Shown one piece after another: positions 9,869 through 21,800 of a stretch of 64,000 nt of DNA; within the stretch, counting starts at the first letter, position 1, and every line of letters begins with the position of its first letter. A program made the translations under genes and the position numbers. Under the pieces are notes generated by a model. It was not told where the DNA came from. It worked only from the letters and a program-made list of their open reading frames with translations, and searched no databases. This DNA is from Clytia hemisphaerica. Lineage: Eukaryota; Cnidaria; Hydrozoa; Leptothecata; Clytiidae. Where the stretch lies: positions 940,463 to 1,004,462 of the forward strand of contig CACVBU010000784.1 in assembly GCA_902728285.1 (NCBI GenBank), written 5' to 3'.

Positions 9869-12800
9869 CTAAATGAAAACAAAGTAAGCAATTGTAATTT
9901 CAAAACCCGTTCAATTCGCAGATTATCTTACTTGATTCACTCATCCTCGGTGGGAGGGCATATATGCTTTCAAGAATCTATAATGAAATGCGAAGCTCAG
10001 CGTGTTGCTTATTTGTTCTTAAACATTGGAAAATATCAGGCTGGTGATCTTATTAAAAATGTGTATTATTAAGAATATGCACCCAGAACCTTTCTCGTGT
10101 AGACAAAAAATAGACGATTGTGAATCTTTCACGTTTCTTACAGATTAGGTGAGCAAAAAAGTTCACTCACCTAGACAGTTTCCAATACAACTTTCTGATT
10201 CATATGCCGGATCGATACATGAATCCAAGTTACACAACCGTGTTCGGAAGCGGGTTCCAGCGCCGCATGAATTGTTACAACCACTCCAATACGTCCATTC
10301 CGTCATTAAAGTACCTTTGTAAAAAGAATGGGAAAATCATTGAAGACTGTCCATTTCAAATTCTGAATTCAAACAGTGGGTTAGTATCTCCCTAGGGTTT
10401 GGTTTATATTATACTATAAGAATGCTTATCAACTTATCTAAGGGCCTTGATTAAATTCTAATGAGACCTGATGAATAAACTGCAATTAAGTTGTGAATTG
10501 TTTTACCGTAAATCCTCGAATAAGTATAGTCTATCTTAGGGTGGAAAATGACATCCGAAAGGATCGTGTAGATGCTAATCAGAAGGAAAATTCCAATGAA
10601 AACCTATCAAGTTGATTGTTTGTTAACGTAACTTACCAAATACAGCCACAGGGAAAGGTACGGATACAGTTGCACCTGCATTGGATGCATGACAAAGATA
10701 TACACCATCATTGAATTCTTCCTTCGGTACCGTCAAAACGGAACCATTCTGAAAGATACCATTTTCACCGTATTTAGTCCAATAGAATTCTGGTTGTGGG
10801 TCACCAGAAGCAGCGCATGTGCAAGTCGTCACGCTACCGGAAGTCACGCAAGTGGGTGTTACCGTGATGTTGGGCGGAACTTGAGATAAGAAAAGTAGTT
10901 TGTTTTACCAATCATTTTACAAATTAATAGACACTAAGTCTTAATCGGACCCCTGAGAAAGTATGGACCAATGAAAACCTGAGATTTTGTCATGTGTACT
11001 GACTCATATAAAAGCCCTTAGGAAGTGAAATTGATATGTTGAATCTCTTAGCCCACCGGCAATCAATTTTAAAGTTGAGAAATTCTTCGGGTCAATGGAA
11101 AGATAAGAGTGTTAAAAACAGAAGACACTGGTATCGATATTAAAATGAATTTGGCTATACAACCCTTAAAAATATCTGGTATTCAGATTCGATTCTTTTA
11201 AATGAGTTGAAAAGAAAGATACTTAAAGCCCATTAATTTTAACACTGTGCACCATTTTTGCTATCATGTAGAAACCACTCTCAAGGAAATTACTATAATT
11301 ACGTTGACATGGTTTTCACATGATGGCCAAAAAAGAGTGCTACCACATTTAAGGTGAATTGATGATAAAATATTAAGATCAAATCAAAGGAATGTATGCT
11401 GAAAGAAACTTACTGGCAACGATCAATTGGACAGTGAAATGATCCAAACTGGTTCCTTCACTGTTGGTGGCTGAGCAATTATATAAACCACTGTCTGATG
11501 TCTGCAAAACAAAAAGTGAATACACTTGATTCTGTCTAACTTTTCGAATTATAGAATGGTTTCGGATTACAGAGAGTATTTATGGTATTGATTGAGCAAA
11601 GGGAATGAGAATTGCGTCAGTTAATGAATCCTATTTTCTGACAGTTGAAAATAAGTTTCAAAACGGAATCAGTTCAAACTATTCTGGTAATTTTACAACC
11701 GTTTTATCCACAGTAAAGTCTCTTTAACTCGTGCCTCGGATATCTCTTTAATTCGAACAGGTCTTGGTCTTTTCAGGTAACAACAGGTAACAAACCCTTA
11801 TAAACAAGAGTGTATAACTTGATTTTCTGTAACTCGGAAAAAGTTCCCCACACGTGTTCAAGTTACAGAGTTTACACTGTAGTAGGTTACTTTTACTGTC
11901 AAATCGTCAAATAGCAAAATAGGGCCTTCTGATGTCTAATTCCTGAATCATTTTTCTCCGAATCTGTGTCTTCTTACCGCTGCAGAGCTGATTGCCAGGG
12001 AATCTCCATTATTATTTGTTCCATCAGGTGATACCCATGTGTATGAAGGAATGGGATTGGCTAATGCAGAACAATTCAAGATGACGGAATCCCCTTCACC
12101 AACAACCACTGTTTGTGTGAGTGGGTTGAATGTCGGTAAAACTGAAAAACAAAAAATAAAGTTGCTTGATTGAAATAAAAAGTACAGTGAAGTCTTCATA
12201 ACTCGAACCTCTATTATTTGGTCTTCATAACTCGAACCTCTAATACTCGGTCTTCATAACTCGAACCACTAATACTCGGTCTTCATAACTCGAACCTCTA
12301 TTATTTGGTCTTCATAACTCGAACCTCTAATACTCAGTCTTCATAACTCGAACCTCTATTACTCGGTCTTCATAACTCGAACCTCTAATACTCGGTCTTC
12401 ATAACTCGAACCTCTAATACTCGGTCTTCATAACTCGAACCTCTAATACTCGGTCTTCATAACTCGAACCTCTAATACTCGGTCTTCATAACTCGAACTC
12501 GAACTCTAATACTCGGTCTTCATAACTCGAACCTCTATTACTCGGTCTTCATAACCCGAACCTCTATTACTCGGTCTTCATAACTCGAACCTCTATTACT
12601 CGGGCTTCATAGCTCAAACCTCTATTACTCAAATGTCTCCTTGTGTGTTCCACTGTATTGCTTTTGATAACAGACCCAGCGCAAAATTTCTATTAACAAA
12701 GAAGAATCCAGGATTCTTTCAAATCTCGTCCCCGTGTATTCCAAGCTTTATTTACATTACTGATGGAAGCCATAGAATATTATCTGGCGCTACCAGTAAG

Positions 12801-15800
12801 CATGTACTAGTAATCTATTAACAGTTTTTTCATGGTTAATTATGTACATATCGTAAATCCTCGAATAAGCGCCCGGGCGCTTATTTAATTTTTCAGGCTC
12901 TAAGGGGGGCGCTTATTCGAGCGGGGCACTTATTTTTTTATTTCAGAAATTCGTATACCAACAAATTCGGAATCTGCTTAAACTTAACTGTTTCAAAGGG
13001 TTGATTTTTCAAAAAGGGATGAATAAAAGAAAAATTGGAAAAATCCAATTGACAATTTCTATCATTTTATTCTTAATCGCTTTCTTTCTTTTTAAGACAC
13101 AAGTATCTACTCAATATCTTATTCAATCAATAACAACATTCGAATAAGGAGGGGGCGCTTATTTGAGCGTGGCGCTTATAATATTATTTTAACTAAAAGG
13201 GGGCGCTTATTCGAGCTGGGCGCTTATTCGAGGATTTACGGTATTCTAAAACTGCTTGTTTTTTGCGAAACAATGTTTCAGCAAATCTAATGAGGTTATA
13301 TATCTACCAAACTTTGAAATATCACAAAATTAGCTAATCCCATTCATTAAAACGATTCTGCATGCATCAGTTTTATGAGGACTTTTTGACAGTAGAAATT
13401 AACTTGCAACACAAGTATGAGTAAGTAAGTAAACAACTACAAGTTTAGGCTCACAAAAACTGAATGAATGTGATACAGTTGACCCTCTCTTATTCAATCT
13501 TTAAGGGACCAAGTATTTTCTTCGAATTAGAGAAAGATTCGAATTAGAACAAGTATTCTATTTGACTTTCTACCTGAGGAGATTTCAATTCGAATTACAG
13601 AAAAGCTCGAATAATAGAGGTTCGAATTAGAGAGAGTTGACTGTACAAATGAGAAAGTTCTTCATCAAAAAGAGCAACAACTTACAGTGTACGTTCAATA
13701 TTTCTTCTTGACTGCTTTGGCCAGCAACATTCTGCGCCAGACACGTGTACGTTGCAAAGTCTGCACTCTCAATACTAGTAATGGTCAACCGGCTCTCTTT
13801 CACTACTTTGTCCGCCGTGGTAGAAATCGTCGTCGTCGTGTAATCGGACACGCTTATCGGCACGCCGTCTTTCTGCCACGTAGCGGTTGCTTCAGGGTCA
13901 CTTTCGAATCGACAAACAAAGGTTTCAGATCCACCGAGAGTGGCGTTCCGTGATCCAGACATTAATCCGGGTGCGATGAAAGTCGGAGCATCTAGTAAAC
14001 AAATTATTGAAATAGAGTTGAGTTAGACCATAAGGCAGAAAATTTCAAATTAGCATTTAAGATATTTTATTGACTACAGTGGGATCTCTATAACACGCAC
14101 GGGGAACGCAAATTTGTTCGAGTTAAGGAAATTTCAAGTTATGGAGTAAGGTTTGTGAGGCATTATTAACTAAAAGGAACAGAAAATTCGTTCAAGGTTA
14201 AGAAGACATTCGAGTTATAGAGGTTCGAACTATGGAGACTGTACTGTACATCTTTAAATGTAGACCTCCAAACAGGACGTAGCTTGACAAAATATAAAAA
14301 ACCGATTACCTTATTACACAAATATTACTAGGAAAGTATTTAACGGCCTTGAAAATTTGCATGATCTGAAATTAACACGAATTTTTCAGCGTTTTCAAAG
14401 AAACAACGGCTGGTTTTAATGAAGGGGGTTTTTATTGACACGAAATTTTTCACTTCGTGTTAAACCCTATTCAACCTAGGCTTTTAGGGGCGGTTCAGAA
14501 CTAGGGGGGGGGGGGCTTTTCCTGTACCACCCCTTAACTTTTGATCTAGTTGGTCTTTTTGGGTGAAATTTGGCACACAAGATCTTTGTCACGTAAGGTA
14601 ACTTTTGACAAAAAATTTTTTTGATGACGTCACTCATCATGCCCAAGGTGAGCAAAAACCGAAAATTTCCTTTGTTCTTATAAATAGCTATTGTATTCTA
14701 ACAAAAGCTTTAGAACAAAGTTGTCTGAGTTTAAAATGCTTATTTTATCCTAAATATTCAATAAATTACGGTTTAAACGATATATTAGACATTGAAAACA
14801 AATTTGTATTGGAAAAGTGTCAATTTTTGTGACACCTTACTGTCAGAAATGTCATCATACTCAAGGTGTGAAAATTTTTAGGTGTCAAATTTTTTTTTAT
14901 TTTGAAGCTAAATAAAAGTTAGGAATTTACAGAAAATTTCAAGGCAAAAGCTCTATTATTTCAGGAGCTATTACCAATAGTTTGACGTCCGAACAGAAAG
15001 AGCCCCCCCCTAGGCCGAATAGGGTTAATAAAATGACTAGTAATATTCGTGTAATAAAGTATGTTTCTACTAATGCTTTGACGTAATCTATTTCACAGAT
15101 GAATCGGACCAAGAAATACCGCATACACGTTTTTTTATAAGAACATCCAAAATTTCTGAAGCCTTCGGATGTTCTTAACTTTTTAAGTTTTAAGCCTAAA
15201 AATGTTCTTAATGTTCTTATTTTGACCATTTTGTGGATATTTTTGAACCTTTTCCTAAAAAATAGGGTGTTTTTGAGTCGACAAAGCCTTAAAATATTCT
15301 TAACATTTTTGCCAGCGAAGCCTTTTGTTCTTATATAGTTTGTTCTTATAAAAAAAAGCGTGTACTCTCACAAACTGTTAAGCTGATAAGTTCTTAAATA
15401 TGTCATTTCAATTTACAGAAAGTTTACTTAAGTCCAAACATGACGTTAGATGAACGTTAGAACAACGTTGTGTACCAGCTGGAATTAGCTCTAGTTTAGA
15501 GGCCCGACTTTATATCTTATTCTAATTGATAGAGCAGGCAATGCCGCGCTCTAGAATAAAATAAGAGCCAAAAGAGATGTTTTTGTTTTGGATAGAAAGT
15601 TGACAGAAAAATTCTTCGATTGAAACAGATTGAAAGAAGTCATTACATTGAAAGATGCAAATTGACATTAAAAGAGATCAATGGGATGACTTTGGAAAGC
15701 AAACTTTGTTTAAACTTAATTTCGAAATTAGAATAGGTAGGTAAAAAGTAGATTATGCTATGGTCTAAGACAAATCACTATAGCTAAGAAAAAAGCCCAA

Positions 15801-18800
15801 GGCCGAAGAAAATTCGCAAGCGATTTTTTTGCTGAAAAAAGATTTTACAGCCGGTTACAGGCAGTTTGCCAGCCGTTTCCTGCGTTTACTATTCCTTTGT
15901 AACGGACAATAACATCGTCTAGACGAAAAGTGGGACATCTAAACAAGAGTTTCACTTACATTGTACATTGATATTGATCGGGTCCGATTGTGCCGAACCC
16001 AAATCATTCTGTGCTCTACAATAATACATTCCTTCATCCGTTCTTTCAATTCCTGCTCCATTAGCTTGGAAAAGCAAAGAAGTGTTGAAAACTCTCTCAT
16101 AATCTTCATTAGGGACTGTTTGTGTTTGCTGAGATATAAGATCAGTAACCGTTTGGTAAGTCACACCCCCGTCTGATGAGTAGAACCATTGAACGTTGGA
16201 GACTGGGTTGGAATCGATGTTACACGTGAGTGACGGCCATGAATACTCGATCACATCTACTGTTTGGTTACTGATCGGAAAATGCGGAGTCACAATTGGT
16301 GGGTCTGAAAGAAATGATAGACGGGATTATAGATTGAAAATATCTCACTCTTTTGTTTCTCAAGTTGGATCCTATCGTTTTCTTTAAAATAAAATAATGA
16401 CGACTTTAATATCTATAAATTCATGGGGACAAAAAGATCAAAAATATTGAAACTCTGAAAGAAATGATAGACGGGATTATAGATTGAAAATATCTCATTC
16501 TTGTGTCTCTCTTATATCGTTTCGTTTGAGTTAAAATTTTGACGACATTCAAACCAATCAATATATCATGGAAACAACAATTAAAAAGATTGATAGCATA
16601 ACAACATTCAAAATCAGTTATTCAAAATCTGTAATCAAAATTCTACATATCATGTCTTAGAATCTCAAGAATTGAATTGAACTTGAACTTGAAAAAGACA
16701 GGTCGGAATGTCGTTTTAAACCGGTTATGTTTTATTTTGATTTTGGTTATACACGTCTGAGGGCTTTTATGTTTCACTACGAAGAATCTACAAGATTAGG
16801 TCAATTTAATTTTAAAGGTTTTGTTTTTAAATAAGAGTGGTATCGTTTTCTTACTCATCAATTTTAATTCACAAGCTTTTTCGCATTGGATTGACACGGA
16901 TGTGGAGTAAGATGGTCAGAAAGAGGAAAAATTGCTTATATCAGCATAATATACAATAGGCAGACACCGTCCTGATATGAAATATGTGTCTGGTATGAAA
17001 CGGGAACACTTTTGTAAAAACAAAACCTTTAAATAAAACTACAACGGTAAAGAAGAAACAATCCGCAAAATGAAAATACTCACAGCAAACAATTAATTCA
17101 GTTTCAACTTCTTTGGTTCCCCTGTTGTTGGCGGCTTTACACGTATAATTCCCCGAATCATCTTTACTGGCACTCTGGAACGTCAATAATGACGTCATGT
17201 TTGTTTTGAAACTATCTGATGAAGTCGTACTCGTTGTGATGTCATAATCGGCATTGTTTGATAATAACGCGCCATCTTTATACCATTCGATTGTTGATGC
17301 TGGGTTGCTATGGACTACACATTCTAAATATTGTGGTCCAGTTCCGGCATTGATTTTGCTGGTACTCGAAAGAGTTACACGTGGTGAATCTAAAGGAAAG
17401 TTTGAAAGTATATGTGATGAAGAGCGCTTACATCTAAACATGGAATTTTGGTACCAACAGCACACACCATTTTAGCCTCCTTTGTACCGTACAGCCAGGT
17501 ACAGCATAAAGCGAAAATTGGATTTTTAAGAAGATGGTGAAACCTCCATTTTTATTTCAAACTCAGGTAAGTTATGACATGTCTCAAAAACATGGCAAAA
17601 AACATCACACCTCATACAAGGGTGTTACGTAATTGTTTATGCCCTCATAAGCGCGAGAATGATTTATAATCGAACCAAACTAGAAATTTGATTTTTTAGT
17701 AAACTCATTAACTCTAAACCTCCTCATTCAGCTCATTCTTCTGATAGATGTCGGGAAGCTACAATCAAATATTTTGGAAGGATAGAGTTTTAACTCTAAG
17801 TTTTAACATTAGACGGCGATATTCTCGCCGAACTTTAAATTTCTAAAAACCAAAATTCTCATTATATTTTGACCCAGATTCTACTCACATAGGACGATGA
17901 CATTGACTGGAGTTGATACAGAGCCATGTTCGTTGGACGCAGTGATGTTGTAAACACCTCCTTCCTCAGGCGTGGCCGATGTACTGGAATAAGTGCTTGA
18001 CCGGTATATGTCGTAAACGGTCCGTGGTTGACTATCAACTTCCGTTGTGGCCGAAGGAGCCAGTACCGTATCATTGAGGGTCCAGGTGTAGGTGACTTCA
18101 GGGACACCACGAACCTCGTACATGATGTTGAATGGATCGCCTTCGTTAACGGTAATATCTGTCGGTACTGTTTCTTCAATGGGAGAATCTGAAGCAAAGA
18201 TACAAAGATTATTTGTAATTACAGGGTTCCACTATTTAGCATTTCATGCATCACTTAATAAAATCAAATCTTTGAAACATACGTTTGCGATAATAACGCA
18301 TTATTTGGAATTGAAGTGTATTTCTAGAAAACGATTTCTTACTTTAAAAGAAAATTTTTTGAATGTTCAAAAAAATCTTACATGCAACAGACAAACTCAA
18401 AGGTTCTTCGTCATGTCCAATGAGATTGACAGCTTTGCACGAGTACAATCCGACATCTGTCAACCGCTGAACATCTTTGATCGTCAAGTTGGATGAAACT
18501 TCAGTATAGTAGTCATGATTCGTTGTCGTTTCATCAATCTTAAAATTTCAATAAAAATACAATTTAGGATATAAACAGCTGAAAAGGCTTCTGACTTCAC
18601 GTCACTTTTAAAACAGCTGATTGCTTGCAAGTGACGTATTGGGTAGAAAAAACAACAGAAAAATGACAAAATTCCACGTGGTGCCATTGCATGTACCATT
18701 GATACATTTGAGTGGAAGGCGCTGGAAAGAGCTTTACCTACACAAGGATAGGTATTTACTAAAAAGCTCAAAATTTAAGTTTTTTACTCCAGCGATAAAT

Positions 18801-21800
18801 GTGATATACTGAGGTACAGTGTCACAGTGTTTTTAAATGATCTCAAAGAAGCAGTACTAGATAAGAACCAAACAAAGTTCCAAACAAACATGCGACTTGT
18901 ATAGAATGAGGAGAGCAGAAGCTTACCTGATAGTCAGTATCGGTGCTCAAAGGACCAGTGCTTCCATAGAACCATTGAATGGTTGGTGCAGGCTCAGCAT
19001 GTGCGATACAACTTAATGTCCCATCATCACCTTGGATCACACTGGCGTTCTTCGTGTAACTGATAATCGGAACATCTAAAAAGGTTAAAGGTTTATATTA
19101 TAGAATTTTCGAAAATTTTCTTCCATTTTCCTAAAATTCCCTATCCTTAGACAAGACCTTTTTTACAAGTTATGTTTCGAAACTAAAAGGTTTCGTAAAA
19201 ATCGAGAGTTTTCCGAACGTTAGAGGGACTATTTAAAATTTTCTGACCTTTGGAGCCCTTAGAGAGACTTTAAAAGATAAAAAAAACGATCCTTATCGTC
19301 CACACATACCCAGCAGCAAATTTTGGCCTAAGTACCTTCCGGATGAGTTTGTAGTTAACTGTACCAAAATGGGGGTCCTGTAACTCACTATTCCACACCC
19401 CCTATAACAACTGAAGAAAACTTTAGCTAAATAAGGAAAATACCTAAAAAAATACGCCGTGCCTTTCTCAGTGTAAAAGTGGACACTGCTGCTAAATAGA
19501 TTTCAGCTTTTAACCGTGATCTCACCAATTTCATAAGGAAATCTTACGACAAAGGAAACCATTCATAAACTATACATACATTGAACAACCAATGTTGCCA
19601 GCTGACTGGTTACACATCCAAGCAGATTACATGCTGTGACATTATACTGACCAGACATAGTGCGGTCAGCTGCGGAGGAATAAGGGAGGGAGGTCTGCTC
19701 CACTGTATACCAAGTCGGGTCTGCATTATTGACTTCAGTCACTGATGGGGAAGTAGCCAATGGGATGCCATCTTTATAATAAGTAAGGGTTGCGGCTGGA
19801 CTTGATTCGACGACTAAAGTGAGTGGTGTTAAGGCGTCGCCTTCGGTTAGACGGATTTCTGATGTTGGGTGGTCTGTTGTAATCACAGGTAGATCTAAAA
19901 TGAACAAAAATTGAAATTAAACATGCGTTAAGAGGAAAACAAGAGAGTAGGTTCCGGTCAAAATCTAGGCGCAGAATTAAACATTCAACAGTCTCGATTT
20001 CCAGACCATTATTCTTATTACGCAAAATAGGGGTAATTCTCCTACAAAGTAAAAAATAGAAGTATATCTGCCATAAAAAAAACCACGCGAGAGAATGTTT
20101 GAATAATTTTTTCTCTTTTGCAGTACTGTTTTCTTTTGCAGTACTGTTCACCTTTTAGTGTTTGATAATTAGGTGAAGCTGATTATTGACCTGAAATTTT
20201 AAATTATTAGTCTAGATCTAGACTAAATTAAACAAGGAAAAAGCCATAATAATGGAACGCAATCTTTACTTTTCATTCATTCCAGAAACTTACCACCATG
20301 AAAGTGAGTTATGCTTTGACAGATAACTAGGCTGTCCATATCACAAGAGGAAATCATTATGGATGAACTTTAGCACCATCATGCACTTATTGATTGAAAA
20401 TAAAAACCTGTGAAAGAAACTTACGGCAGACGGAAACATTATAAGCAGCTGTGGTCGTGCCTTTGCTATTAGACGTCGAACATTCATATTCATTGCCGGC
20501 AGTTTTGCCAATGTTCGTGATGGATAAAGTTGAAGTTACACTAGACGAAAATAGACTGGTGTAGAGTGTGGTCTGAGTGATGGTGTTAGCCCCACCGTCT
20601 GTTATGGTGACGCCATTATGTTTCCAAGTGATTGCTGCTGGTGTTGGGTTGCCAAGGAACGTACATTCGATTTCCAATGTTTCAGTTTCGTTAACATGTG
20701 TATTTTGCGGAATGATGGTCGTTAACACCGGTTTGACTTGAAGCAAGAAAATCAAGAAAAAATTTTTAATATGTAAGGCCGTTTGTAATCACATTTTCAA
20801 GTCTCTACCATTGGTTAAAACCTCTCGAGAGTGATCGGCACTGTCGGATTTAAAGACAATAGAGCAAGTACGTCGGAAACATGCGAAAGAGGAAAAAGCT
20901 TGTTAAAAGACAATGAAATCACAATTACAAATCTCTTCGTCTGATAAGTTCGACAGGGCCTATGGTTGGTATTTCTAAAAACGATGTAATAGTCCATACT
21001 AAAAGGGAAAATTCAAAATAATCTCTTTCGCGTTCGAATTAGAGAGCGCCAACTGTACTAAAATACTTACATTCAACGATGACATTCCAAATATCAGTTT
21101 TGCAGCCAACCAGATTGCAGGATTGGATTTTGTAGACACCGGAGCTGGTGTAATCCACCGCTGTTTTGGAAAGAGAAGTTTCTTGCACTGTTTGGAAAAT
21201 ATCCTGTGAGGTTGTTGTATTGACCATAGTATGGTCCGAACCAATGAGTGTATCGTTGAAGTAATAGTAGAAATTTGAGTAAGGGTTTGAATAGAAGGAT
21301 GGAACTTGTAGAGATAATGGATCGCCTTCGTTCAAATTGATTGTATCAATTGTATCTGGGCTTCCCTGATCTAAAATATTAAAGCAAAGTTTAAAATGAT
21401 GAATACACCTATAATGCAATGAAAAAACGTCGAACAAAATATGAGATATGAAGGCGGTCTTTTTTACTGGCTTTACAGCTTAGTCAAGAGAATCGTGGTC
21501 TAAGATTTAGATTCGTGGAGAACTAATAATGAATATCCGATTTCAGAGAATGCTCCATCTATAAGTTTACAAGTAAAGAGGGTTTAACTCTGTATTAGAC
21601 AGCCAACTTTTAGCCCTGTCTATTCTGATTGTAATCTATAATTTGCAGAGAGTTGGCAGTCTAAAGTTAGTCGGTTGTCCTCTTTTGACCTCAATGCAAC
21701 ATCAGTCTATTACAAACAAAGATTTAAACTACAAGCTTTTTCGGTCCAATTGTTGCCTACTATAACAATTAGAATAGGGTAGGGCAGAATGTAGGTCATC

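Noticed and set aside
12190-12631. CRISPR-like array
   Set aside because: The 29-bp units are directly adjacent with no variable spacers, in an animal intron; it is a minisatellite.
14605-15229. Open frames of 75-96 codons
   Set aside because: They lie inside an inverted-repeat element, have no splice support and no recognisable motif.
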